From Candidatus Latescibacterota bacterium (GTDB taxonomy: Bacteria > Latescibacterota > UBA2968): DNA of 40,571 bases. This document shows positions 8,295 through 16,565 of the stretch, one piece after another. The translations under genes were made by a program, and so were the position numbers. The first letter of the stretch is position 1; each line of letters begins with the position of its first letter. The stretch is taken from NCBI GenBank assembly GCA_022821275.1, contig JAJEDY010000042.1, positions 1-40,571 of the forward strand. The letters are read 5' to 3'. The notes beneath the pieces were generated by a model. The model was given only the letters and a program-made list of their open reading frames with translations. It had not been told where the DNA came from and did not search any database.

Positions 8295-10151
8295 CTAAGC
8301 AAATTTCATTTTTAAAGCGTCGTCGATCTCGTTTTCACAAGCCATGGCCGGAAGCCCCAGTTCGCGTTCAACCACATCAAAGAAGGCACTTTTTCGGACA
8401 TTCTGACCCTGAAGGCGGCTGGCCAGTACATCGGCCCCGGGCAGGCCGTGGCTGAGGGTGATCAGGCCGGGATTGGGGATCAGGTCATAGTGCCCCCAGC
8501 GGCTTCGGTAAAGGCCCTGACGGTTCCAGCGGATGGCTACGTTAAGGGATTCAACCAGGCCGAAGGGATTGAAGAGGGTGCTGTAAATTTTGGCCATTTC
8601 ACAACACACACGGGCAAAATAGGTGATATTAGGACCGTGCCAGGCTGCTCTTAAAGGGGCGGGTATGAGGCCGAAGCAATTGGAGATGGACAGGCGTGTG
8701 TGACCTTTGAACCGGGCGAAGGAGATGAAATCATTGCTGGCGTGGTCGAGTAAGAGTTTTGGTATAAATCGGCAGAGTTCGGGGTGATGGGATTTGTGTC
8801 CGGCCTCTTCGAGGCGCCCTGCGATGTCGGAGGGATTGGCACATTGGCCGTCCCAATAGGCCTCGGTGACGTTGAGATAGTGGGCATTGTGGTGGTCGAT
8901 AACGTCCTGGAGGCCAGTGCGTTTGAGGTATTCTTGATCTTGATCGCGAATCCAGGTGCGATGGGCTTTGCTTTCCGTTTTCCAGTCCCAGGAGGTTCCG
9001 CCCAGATTTCGTCCTACAGTATGGCCTTCTAAGAGTACGGCCCGACCGGGCAGAGCCGACAGAAGTTTGTCGAGGGCAATGGGGTCGGTGTAGGTGCCGG
9101 TGGCATACCCATGCCAGGTGACTTTGACGAAGACGGGGTCTGAGGTGATGCCAAAACTTTGAAAGAGGCGGGATAAAGCGTCGGTGTCGTGGATTTCGGC
9201 GATGGTGGCACCCTGATAGGTGTGCGTGTGGGGCACGGAGCCTTCGAGATCTCGGATTGGCAAAGTGCCGTCGGGACCGTGGATACAACTTACAGGTTGG
9301 GCGTTTTTGTTGTGCCTGGGCGAAGGGGTGCGTTTTGCCGTTTTTTCGCGGTGGGCGTTCCATAGGGCGGCCAAACGCTGTTGCATCCATGCTGAGAGGT
9401 GTGCTGTGAGACCCAGTGACTTGCAGAGAATCCAGGTGTCGGCGCGGGGATGCTTTTTGCAGAAATCTTTGTAGATAATCCGGGTATATTCTGCGTGGTC
9501 GTCTTCAAATAGGAGATAGGGGACCAGGATCCAGCGATACGGTGTTTGCGCCGCACAGGCGAGTTGCTCGGGCAGAGGTGTTTTTTCGTGGCGTAAGAAT
9601 GCCACGTCCGCCTGTGCCAGACTCAAGTGTTCCCAGAGCAAGCGCATCAATTGATAGGATTTTGCACGGCCTGCCGGATCGCCGTGTCCACTGGCGACGA
9701 GCATCAGGGCGGTGTTTTGAGGCAATGTGTTGGTGTGGTGCAGGCGGGTGCAGATGTGATCGACAAAGGCCTGGACCAACAAGGGATGGCAGGGGTCTGG
9801 ATCGTCGTAGAAGATATTCATATCCGGATGGTCTCTGCGGGTCCGATTGATGGTTTCTATAAAGATGGTTTTCTGATCGATGCTGAAGTCCAGCAAGAGG
9901 GGCAGTATAAAGACAGCACTGGCACCGTTTTGATGGCAGGCCTGGAGATGTTCGGGCAGATCGCCTCCGGTCCATTGCCCGGCGGGAGGTAGAGACGCAC
10001 AGGTAATAGAAGGGGTAAATCCCAGGATTGGAGCGCATGTTTCGCTCAGAGCCTGGCAGAGGGCTTGGGGCTCGTTCAGACGGTTCGAGCAGGCGTCGGT
10101 CAGGAGGACAAACGCAGGAGGCCCCCCATGTGTGTGGTTACTGGATGCCAC
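8295..10151 (-). CDS. CbiX-like chelatase domain fused to DUF362 domain
   Basis: A 618-residue two-part protein. Residues about 12-265 look like the two-lobed CbiX/SirB sirohydrochlorin chelatase fold. The first lobe keeps the AVFILPLLLDFSIDQ strand but has lost the GHGS site. The second keeps SGHGDP (His156) and VPYLLFEDDHAEY (His219), the positions of the metal-binding histidines. A linker follows, and residues about 335-600 resemble DUF362: FVKVTWHGY, a central AVLLEGHT strand, then FISFARFKGHTRLS and NCFGLIP, matching the family's K-x-H and KNLFGLIP region. The GTG start at 10151 lies 6 bases after the ureohydrolase stop; no clear ribosome site is visible, so coupling is likely. The role is unknown. 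Position beside a predicted nickel enzyme suggests metal delivery; cobalamin or other tetrapyrrole metalation is the alternative. Confidence 0.75.
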   Translation of the reverse strand: MASSNHTHGGPPAFVLLTDACSNRLNEPQALCQALSETCAPILGFTPSITCASLPPAGQWTGGDLPEHLQACHQNGASAVFILPLLLDFSIDQKTIFIETINRTRRDHPDMNIFYDDPDPCHPLLVQAFVDHICTRLHHTNTLPQNTALMLVASGHGDPAGRAKSYQLMRLLWEHLSLAQADVAFLRHEKTPLPEQLACAAQTPYRWILVPYLLFEDDHAEYTRIIYKDFCKKHPRADTWILCKSLGLTAHLSAWMQQRLAALWNAHREKTAKRTPSPRHNKNAQPVSCIHGPDGTLPIRDLEGSVPHTHTYQGATIAEIHDTDALSRLFQSFGITSDPVFVKVTWHGYATGTYTDPIALDKLLSALPGRAVLLEGHTVGRNLGGTSWDWKTESKAHRTWIRDQDQEYLKRTGLQDVIDHHNAHYLNVTEAYWDGQCANPSDIAGRLEEAGHKSHHPELCRFIPKLLLDHASNDFISFARFKGHTRLSISNCFGLIPAPLRAAWHGPNITYFARVCCEMAKIYSTLFNPFGLVESLNVAIRWNRQGLYRSRWGHYDLIPNPGLITLSHGLPGADVLASRLQGQNVRKSAFFDVVERELGLPAMACENEIDDALKMKFA

Positions 10152-10157
10152 GGGGCT

Positions 10158-11315
10158 TTATTCCGGTTCGAGTTTGCCGCCAATCCGGTCGTATTTTACC
10201 AGGGTGGCCAGGGTGTCCATCATGGCGCGAACGCCCAACAGGGCCGTAATGTCGGAGATGTCGTAAGGCGGAGCGACTTCGACAACTTCCATGGCGGCGA
10301 TGCCTTCTTTGGCAATACCACGGAGCAGGGATAGGGCTTCTCTGGGCAGATATCCGCCGGGCTCTGGCCAGCCTGTGCCGGGTACAAAACCGGCATCTAC
10401 GGAGTCGATGTCGAAGGAGAGATATACAGCACTGGCACCTTTCCAGGCCACTTCGAGGGCGATTTCGAGGGTTTTGTCAATACCGAGGGTTTCGACATCG
10501 TCGATGGTGAGTACGGTTGAGCGCATGGTGCGGCCGTGGCGCACACCCGTTCTGGGGACCTGCCAGCCACCAATGCCCAATTGGACCAGGTTGGTGGGGG
10601 GGCAGTTGGGGATATTGGTAGCATGGAACCAGGGGCAGGTGTGCATGATTTCGTCCATGTCTTTTTCCTGGGTGTCCACATGACGGTCCAGATGGATGAT
10701 GCCGACTTTGCCTTCGACGCATTCGGCCACGCCGCGCACACAGGGATAACCGATGGAGTGGTCGCCCCCCATGATCATGGGCAAAGCCCCGCTGGAAAGG
10801 ATATGGGCAACGCCTTTGGTAATTTGGTCGTGCCCTTTGGTGATATTGGCGGGACAGAAAATATCTCCGATGTCACACATTTTGAGGGATTCGCGCAGGT
10901 CGATGCCGAGTTCAAAATTGTAAGGGGTGTAGAGGGAAGATATCCGGCGCATGCCCTGTGGACCAAAGCGGGTGCCGGATCGGTAGGTGGTGCCGATATC
11001 AAAGGGCGCGCCGACAAAGGCCACGTCATAATCGCCGACCTGGCGCACATCTTCGAGGTAGGGGAGTTTTAAAAAGGTGTTGATGCCCGACCAGTGGGGG
11101 AGTTCACCCCGTTGAAAGCAGGAAATGTCGGGGTCAGCAATGGAATCTGATCCGGGCAGGCCAAATTCCAGGCTGCGGGCGATTTCGTTGCGATATTGTG
11201 TGTCCGGAAGTTCGGATTCGGCATCTTGCGCAAGCCAGCCGTTGAGATGGGAGATGTCGGGGAGGTCGCGTTGATGCTCGCGGTAATTGGGGGCATGCGT
11301 GTCGTAAAATGGCAT
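10158..11315 (-). CDS. agmatinase-family ureohydrolase, probable guanidine hydrolase
   Basis: A 385-residue ureohydrolase. The binuclear metal site is complete: MGGDHS (His186), HLDRHVD (Asp210, His212, Asp214) and SFDIDSVD (Asp302, Asp304). It carries an N-terminal extension of about 90 residues (SLEFGLPGSDSIADPD, then RGELPHWSGINTFLKLPY). It has HLDRH where agmatinases have HFDAH, a CPWFHATN segment, and GTGWPEPGG with Trp316 where agmatinases usually have Thr or Ser. From memory these features match the cyanobacterial guanidine hydrolase GdmH (Sll1077), a nickel enzyme giving urea and ammonia. The ATG at 11315 has a GAGGA ribosome site. It sits between a binding protein and a chelatase-like gene, and a transporter completes the cassette. 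Ureohydrolase membership is certain; guanidine specificity is likely but unproven. Confidence 0.85.
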   Translation of the reverse strand: MPFYDTHAPNYREHQRDLPDISHLNGWLAQDAESELPDTQYRNEIARSLEFGLPGSDSIADPDISCFQRGELPHWSGINTFLKLPYLEDVRQVGDYDVAFVGAPFDIGTTYRSGTRFGPQGMRRISSLYTPYNFELGIDLRESLKMCDIGDIFCPANITKGHDQITKGVAHILSSGALPMIMGGDHSIGYPCVRGVAECVEGKVGIIHLDRHVDTQEKDMDEIMHTCPWFHATNIPNCPPTNLVQLGIGGWQVPRTGVRHGRTMRSTVLTIDDVETLGIDKTLEIALEVAWKGASAVYLSFDIDSVDAGFVPGTGWPEPGGYLPREALSLLRGIAKEGIAAMEVVEVAPPYDISDITALLGVRAMMDTLATLVKYDRIGGKLEPE

Positions 11316-11385
11316 GAAGATCCTCGTGTGGCGTTTAGAGATCGGTCAGTGCCGAATTTTTAAGATATCCGGCACCGACGATGTG

Positions 11386-12366
11386 TTATTTCAGTTCCAT
11401 AATCAAGCTGGGATCGAAGTAGGTATCAATGTCCTGCGATTTTTCATAGACCTTGTTATCCACGTTGAATGTGTTGACCACTTCGCTGGATCCATAAACC
11501 GAATCTAACCCCTTGGCTTTGGCAAAGCGTTTTTTGGCCTGTTCTGCGGTGAGCAAGTAGGTGCCTTCCAGGAGTGGGGCATAGTCTTCGGGGGTGAGGC
11601 CCACGCGGGCACTGAGGATTTTGAGGACTTCCTCGCGGTTGCTGTCGTCTTTGATGTAATCTACAATGTCATACCAGATTTTAACGATTTTCTGCCAGTC
11701 TTCCCTGTTGGCCGCCAGGCTTTCGTTGCTTACGTAAAGCAGGTCATAAATGATGCCGGGCGCATTGGCACTGGTGAAAATGGGCCGGGAGCCGGGCACG
11801 GTTTTGAGGGCCTGTCCGGAGTTGGGTTGCCAGGCCACGATGGCGTCGACCTGTTTGGAGGCCAGACCCTGAGGGGTTTCGTGGGTGGGCATGTTGATCA
11901 GGGTGACATCGCTTTCTTTCAGGCCATTGGCTTCGAGGCCTTTGAGCAGCAAGAGGTGGCTGACAAAACCCAGTTCGACACCCACTTTTTTGCCTTTGAG
12001 TTGGGTGATTTTGCGAATGCCCGGTCTGCCAACGACCATGTCGTTGCCGTTGGAGTAGTCGTTGATCAAGATGCCTTTGCAGGCTTTGCCTGTGGCACCT
12101 GTGACCAGGGCGTCCCCGTTGGTCATGCACACGGCATCTACTTTACTGGCGGCAAAGGCGTCCATGGACGGCACATATTCAAACCAGATAAATTCCACAT
12201 CAACGCCGGCTTTTTTGAACCAACCCTTCTGGATGCCAACTTCCCAAGCGACCCAACCCGGCCAGTCGCTGTAGCCAATTTTGAGTTTGGCGGCCAACGA
12301 GGGAGAGGCAAAAAGCAGGGAGAACGCGCACCCGACAATGAGAAATAGGCGTGTGCCTTTTTTCAT
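11386..12366 (-). CDS. ABC transporter substrate-binding protein, NMT1/nitrate-taurine type
   Basis: A 326-residue periplasmic binding protein. Residues 1-25 are a signal peptide ([19 protein letters not shown], cleaved near SLAA). The mature start [18 protein letters not shown] is the classic NMT1/THI5-like opening that lines the ligand pocket. Later [14 protein letters not shown] and [20 protein letters not shown] are hallmarks of the family. The ATG at 12366 has a strong AAGGAG site. It is first in the operon, 71 bases before the ureohydrolase, which points to delivery of that enzyme's substrate. Binding proteins of this family accompany guanidine-degradation genes in cyanobacteria. No guanidine-I riboswitch core was recognised upstream. 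Confidence 0.93.
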   Translation of the reverse strand: MKKGTRLFLIVGCAFSLLFASPSLAAKLKIGYSDWPGWVAWEVGIQKGWFKKAGVDVEFIWFEYVPSMDAFAASKVDAVCMTNGDALVTGATGKACKGILINDYSNGNDMVVGRPGIRKITQLKGKKVGVELGFVSHLLLLKGLEANGLKESDVTLINMPTHETPQGLASKQVDAIVAWQPNSGQALKTVPGSRPIFTSANAPGIIYDLLYVSNESLAANREDWQKIVKIWYDIVDYIKDDSNREEVLKILSARVGLTPEDYAPLLEGTYLLTAEQAKKRFAKAKGLDSVYGSSEVVNTFNVDNKVYEKSQDIDTYFDPSLIMELK

Positions 12367-12680
12367 GGTAATCTCCTTATAGTTGTACTGCTCATAGCGT
12401 ATATGACGAATAGATTTAAGTATAAAGCGAATATGTTTCTTGTAGATTTACTCGATGTGAACGAAGGATTAAATTTACTTCATATCTGCGGTCCAGGGGT
12501 TTGTGCCCAGTACACATGGGGCATGATCTGGTCAATGGCGTTCCAGAGTGTATTGAGATTGGAGGTTTGGATAATTACAAAGAGGTGGGATTTGGGATAA
12601 AGAAAAGAAAAGAGGGGATCGGTACGTGTTTTGATCGGTCTGAAGCAGCCCGGCACAGCCGGTGGCAGGCTGGGTCGTTC
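12367..12680. other. intergenic region upstream of the transport operon
   Basis: A 314-base gap between two leftward genes; it must hold the promoter of the cassette starting at 12366. No clean -35/-10 pair and no riboswitch core was recognised. Near its right end, just after the stop of the BNR gene, is the hairpin listed at 12646-12672. An open leftward frame without a convincing start covers about 12485-12655 and ends with a peptide resembling VYWAQTPGPQI; it may be a gene remnant, but the family was not recognised. Confidence 0.5.
12646..12672 (-). terminator. GC-rich hairpin after the BNR_4 gene
   Basis: An inner stem CCGGC-ACA-GCCGG (12650-12662) is nested in outer CAGCC/GGCTG arms, 9 bases past the stop of the leftward BNR_4 gene. 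No T-run follows on the minus strand, so it is at best a weak or factor-assisted terminator or a transcript-end stabiliser. Confidence 0.35.
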
Positions 12681-14063
12681 TCATTTGTTCTGATCTATAA
12701 TCAGAAATCCTTTCGCTTTACACAGTTCACTGTCTTTCCACCCGTAAAAGAGGAGCATGCCATCTCTTACATTTCCTTTTGGATCTTTAATCGGTTGAAT
12801 ATTGTTAAATTTCCAACCGGCATACTCCGGGGCACGTGGCGTCAAATCTCTTACCCTTTTCCAGGTAAATCCGCTATCGGTGGAGATCCACTCTTCAATA
12901 TCTCCTCCACCTCTGGAGTCCATGTTGCCACGCGTTTCTTTTACAAATTTGTGATCACCTACTATCAGATAAGCATGTAGCGTGCCACTTTCATCCAGCC
13001 TGAGATAGCAACTGTTCCAATCATCAGTGGCAGGGGTGATAGCCGTCTGTATCCATTCGTGATTGCTATATCTCACATAATAGTAATTGCATTTGTCGGG
13101 CACATCTTCCGATAGCACATGCAAAAAGGCCGGATTGTCATTTTCATCTATGACAATATCAGGTGGAACGCCTGCGCCTCTCCAATCGGTATCCCAAATT
13201 TTGCATTTGTCATTTGCAGTGCCAATATCAATGGGCGTTTTGATCGTCTCGCCATCAAAATTCGCGACCTCATGCGTTTGAAGGTTGATTTTTACATAAT
13301 AGAGGTTGTATTTGAGGCCGAGATTCTTTTTGGTTCCATAGCGAGGATTGTAAAACTTTTCGGGGATATCCTTCTTATTGTCATCATAAGAACAAAATAC
13401 GGCGTGCAAAAATTTTCCATCTTTACTCGGAAAGCAAGTGTGATAAGAAGACCACTCATTTAAGTCCATCGGATCATCTACTGTTGCCGTTTCTTCCCCC
13501 ATGTTTAAATCTGTGACATCATTTTCAGGCCCCGACCAGGTCTTACCTTCATCGTCTGAAATTAAATATGACCACGAACTTCTGTGCTCGCCTGTTCGGA
13601 AATAAACCACTTGCCTATTGTTGTATATGTGATAAACCGTAGGGTAAGAAAGCGAGTTTCTTATTTCAGGGGCTGGAGACCAGTCTTCTACACTGTTTCC
13701 AATATCCGCTACCTTTTTGGATATTAAATGTGTTCCTGGCGTTCTGTGACAACCCGACAAAATATGTAAAAAGTCATCATTATCAGCCCAGATTATGGGG
13801 CAATAATGCTGGTCGTTTGAGCCTCTGGTACCCAGTTGTAGGGGAGACGAAAAGGACTTTGTCTCGGGGTTAAAAGAGATAACAAAAGGATATGTCTTTT
13901 CCCTGGTCTCAGCGTCCATTGGTGCCCCGCCATTATAAACGATATATACACGATTGTTGATAAAGATGGCTTGAGGGCGCTGCCTTCTGTCATAGATCAT
14001 TTTTAATTGTCCCCCACTTCCAAAGGGAACAACAGAAAAATCCGTTTGTTTCTCAGTATCCAA
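12681..14063 (-). CDS. BNR_4-family seven-bladed propeller, possible ulvan/rhamnogalacturonan-type lyase
   Basis: About 460 residues. The start is set at TTG 14063 because GGAGGT lies 6 bases upstream; the frame extends further but only by overlapping the mutarotase gene, and MDTEKQTDFSVVPFG is a plausible beginning. Blades recur as FINNRVYIVYNGG, IIWADNDDFLHILSGCH, VVYFRTGEH, LISDDEGKTWSGP (an Asp box) and DIVIDENDNPAFLHVL. This pattern fits the BNR_4 family, whose folds include ulvan lyases PL24 and PL25. The histidine at SGCHRTPG could be catalytic by analogy, but this cannot be proven here. It is last in an operon with L-rhamnose mutarotase and a rhamnogalacturonan-type lyase. No signal peptide is visible, which argues for cytoplasmic action on oligosaccharides or for an unrecognised start. 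Confidence 0.75.
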   Translation of the reverse strand: MDTEKQTDFSVVPFGSGGQLKMIYDRRQRPQAIFINNRVYIVYNGGAPMDAETREKTYPFVISFNPETKSFSSPLQLGTRGSNDQHYCPIIWADNDDFLHILSGCHRTPGTHLISKKVADIGNSVEDWSPAPEIRNSLSYPTVYHIYNNRQVVYFRTGEHRSSWSYLISDDEGKTWSGPENDVTDLNMGEETATVDDPMDLNEWSSYHTCFPSKDGKFLHAVFCSYDDNKKDIPEKFYNPRYGTKKNLGLKYNLYYVKINLQTHEVANFDGETIKTPIDIGTANDKCKIWDTDWRGAGVPPDIVIDENDNPAFLHVLSEDVPDKCNYYYVRYSNHEWIQTAITPATDDWNSCYLRLDESGTLHAYLIVGDHKFVKETRGNMDSRGGGDIEEWISTDSGFTWKRVRDLTPRAPEYAGWKFNNIQPIKDPKGNVRDGMLLFYGWKDSELCKAKGFLIIDQNK

Positions 14064-14115
14064 AGCCTGACCTCCAAATGCTATTGGTAAAATAAGTTCG
14101 CATGGTGAAGTTTCT

Positions 14116-14430
14116 TCAATCTTGATGAAATACCTCGCGCAGTGGTATGCAGACCGGCGAGTTGTCGGGGTTGGTATCCATGATATCGGCCATGTAGGCC
14201 CACCACTTCTTGACGATTGCGGTCTCCGGCAACGCATCTGCAGTATTGCCATCGGACAGCTTCTGTACGGCAAAGAGTGTCAGTGTCTGTTCATCGAGAA
14301 AAATTGAATAATCCGAGACGCCTGCTTTGCCCAATTCTTCAGCCAGTTCCGGCCAAATTTCGTCGTGGCGCTTTTTGTACTCGGCCTCGTAACCGGGCTT
14401 CAGTTGCATCTTGAAAGCATTGCGTTGCAT
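14116..14430 (-). CDS. rhaM: L-rhamnose mutarotase
   Basis: A 104-residue protein that interconverts the alpha and beta anomers of L-rhamnose. The sequence MQRNAFKMQLKPGYEAEYKK, then HDEIWPEL with the active-site His, DYSIFLDEQTLTLFAVQ and a KKWWAYMADIMDTNPDNSP end match RhaM throughout and at full length. The ATG at 14430 has a CAGGAGC ribosome site. A longer frame upstream to 14694 is not conserved-looking and overlaps the next gene. It lies 34 bases after the large toroid-like gene and 52 bases before the propeller gene, so it marks this operon as acting on a rhamnose-containing substrate. Confidence 0.95.
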   Translation of the reverse strand: MQRNAFKMQLKPGYEAEYKKRHDEIWPELAEELGKAGVSDYSIFLDEQTLTLFAVQKLSDGNTADALPETAIVKKWWAYMADIMDTNPDNSPVCIPLREVFHQD

Positions 14431-14464
14431 GATATTTTGCTCCTGACTTCGGGGATGAAGGGTT

Positions 14465-16564
14465 TTAGCATTCGTCCCTTGAATTGTTGTTAAAGTAGAG
14501 GTTGAGTTTGTAATCACCTTTGCAAATTTCAATCTGGCCGCTGTCATAATTGGATTGGATATAAGGGCTGTCGAAAACTTTTGGGTGCTCATAATCGACA
14601 TATTCGCCACCAATTGTGGGCACATCGCTTGTATTGGCTGCATTAAATACCATTTCCTCCATGTCCGGTGCCGCACTCTTGTAAACCACAACAATGCCTG
14701 TTTCTCTTGTGACGACGGTCCTGTGGAGCGTGAGTTCGCCCTGAAAAATCATACGCTGATAACTTTCCAACGTTGGGTGGTCTGCCTTGCGGCCTGCTTC
14801 TATCAGAATGGGACTGTATCTGTTGGTCAGTTGCAAAATCGTCCGATCGTTATTGAATCTGTAACTGTCTTTTCTAAGAACCACTTTGCCCCGGTAGCTG
14901 TCGGTCCCTTTTGCCCAGGCTTTGGCGTCGGCCTCTGCTTCCAAAAGAATAACCCGTATTGCCACATAGACATTTTCCTTCTCTGCAAATATCCATCCAT
15001 CTGTTTCATCAATACGATCCCATCCGTTGCCTAAGAATAACCCGAATTCCCGATCATACCGATTGTCATTGGCTGGATACCAGTCTGGATTGGATTGTGC
15101 CCAACGTCTTCTTTGTTGGGTGATCAACACTTGCTTTTGCTGGACGCTGTGATACACCAATTCCATGTCGTAGGCATTGTTACCATCGCTTTCTGCTTCG
15201 GGTGTATCCAGTGCAATGGTTGCCAAACGGGTGTTGGGATCTCTGGTCACCAGACCTTGCCAGCGTCCGGCGGTTGATAGGTGGTTGTAAAGCGCATAAG
15301 GGTGATCCATCTGAGTACCCAGTATATAATCTGGCGTTACCCAGGTGTATTTGACAAACCGCGATGGCGTATCTCCCATCACGGTGCGCTCCGTGCCCAA
15401 TGGACGAGGGCTGGTAGGCTCTTCTTCTCCAATGCCCCGAGAGAGATATGCAAATGATCCGAGCCCTTTTCGATCCAGAGCCAGTTCCCATACGATTCTC
15501 GGCCAGGCGTAGTCGCTTAAGAGTTGTTGCGGATAGTTGAACGAGGTTTTGCCCTCACCGCCCAGATAGAAAACGGCGAGGTCTGACATGGAATCGTACC
15601 CACCAGCAGTCTTGTGGTGGCGCGTTTTGGGACCACCTCGTAAACCCGCAATTTGTAGCTGTGCCCAATCGGCCCACATGAGATCTAAAAACATGCCAAT
15701 TTTCTTTTTGAGACCTTCATCACCACAGAAATTGTAGAGCATAAGAATATAACTGATGGTGTACTTCATATAGGTCGGCGAACCATTTTCAAGAAAGAAT
15801 CCCCGCTTTGCACGCTCGGTGAAATAGTCATTGAGATAGGGCAACCAGGCATCGTAATGATCGGCTGCGTTGTAAGATTTTCCATCCGCCCAATTTGCGC
15901 GCCCACCACCGTGTCGATCACTGTTGCCCTGCCCACAATAGCCCGACTCGCCGTATCCGATGCCATCTCCATAACCGAGGTCGGGATAAATGCGGTCAAC
16001 ATACTCGGGTTCATTGGCAAAAATACGCGCACTTAAAAGATTACAGGCTTTTGTATTCAGATCGTGATTCTCACTTCCCGCGATCCACCATGTGCTCTTT
16101 TTTGCGACGGAAATATCATTTTTGTACCTGGTTCGCGCCCATAATAAAGCCAGCAAAGTTTGCTCTGTTTCAGGCGTGAGCCGATTTGGCATCTGTGTAC
16201 TTTTAGACCCAAACCAATTGTAGAATGTAATCAGCCTTGGATTGCGCCACAGGCTGTAGAGACTCTGCACGGGTTGTATGCCTTTCGCCTCACATTCTGC
16301 GAGATTTGCCAGTTCGGTTTGAAAATCTATCGTCAATTCTCTGTTGACTTCGTTTAGATTTTGGTTGAGCCACATCTGATCAAATAGCTGGCGGTCTTTG
16401 CCTGAAAAATCTGATTTTGCACCTGCTTCAAAGGCTTGTTGAATGCGTTGTGGGCGCGTTTCCAATTCTTCTGCCATCAATTCGGCGATACGCTTTTCGA
16501 CGGGTGAATCACCAAATTCCATAAGGGATCGAAACCAGTTGTTTTTGGCATCTGCTTCGGGCAT
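14465..16564 (-). CDS. large probable (alpha/alpha) toroid polysaccharide-degrading protein, family not recognised
   Basis: A 699-residue protein with no signal peptide. The first 400 or so residues are helix-rich and contain WWIAGSENHDLN (about residues 159-170), a Gly/His-rich patch with GQGNSDRHGGG, FFLENGSPTYMKYTISYILM and GLRGGPKTRHHKTAGG. The remainder is strand-rich with repeated aromatic segments. This architecture, an alpha toroid followed by a beta sandwich, is shared by heparinase-type lyases and several glycoside hydrolases, but the exact family was not recognised. The ATG at 16564 has GGAAAG upstream and lies 1 base after the PL4 stop, so the two genes are coupled. Context suggests action on rhamnose-uronate oligosaccharides. 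Catalytic residues are not assigned; His and Tyr residues in the named motifs are candidates. Confidence 0.65.
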   Translation of the reverse strand: MPEADAKNNWFRSLMEFGDSPVEKRIAELMAEELETRPQRIQQAFEAGAKSDFSGKDRQLFDQMWLNQNLNEVNRELTIDFQTELANLAECEAKGIQPVQSLYSLWRNPRLITFYNWFGSKSTQMPNRLTPETEQTLLALLWARTRYKNDISVAKKSTWWIAGSENHDLNTKACNLLSARIFANEPEYVDRIYPDLGYGDGIGYGESGYCGQGNSDRHGGGRANWADGKSYNAADHYDAWLPYLNDYFTERAKRGFFLENGSPTYMKYTISYILMLYNFCGDEGLKKKIGMFLDLMWADWAQLQIAGLRGGPKTRHHKTAGGYDSMSDLAVFYLGGEGKTSFNYPQQLLSDYAWPRIVWELALDRKGLGSFAYLSRGIGEEEPTSPRPLGTERTVMGDTPSRFVKYTWVTPDYILGTQMDHPYALYNHLSTAGRWQGLVTRDPNTRLATIALDTPEAESDGNNAYDMELVYHSVQQKQVLITQQRRRWAQSNPDWYPANDNRYDREFGLFLGNGWDRIDETDGWIFAEKENVYVAIRVILLEAEADAKAWAKGTDSYRGKVVLRKDSYRFNNDRTILQLTNRYSPILIEAGRKADHPTLESYQRMIFQGELTLHRTVVTRETGIVVVYKSAAPDMEEMVFNAANTSDVPTIGGEYVDYEHPKVFDSPYIQSNYDSGQIEICKGDYKLNLYFNNNSRDEC

Positions 16565-16565
16565 A

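Noticed and set aside
8731-9390. 219-codon minus-strand frame
   Set aside because: Arg/His/Pro-rich shadow of the CbiX-like/DUF362 gene in another frame.
12485-12655. Leftward open frame ending in VYWAQTPGPQI
   Set aside because: No convincing start codon or ribosome site and no recognised family; noted in the intergenic entry only.
12367-12680. Guanidine-I (ykkC) riboswitch upstream of the transport operon
   Set aside because: The expected conserved core segments were not found on the minus strand; a covariance-model search would be needed to exclude a divergent form.
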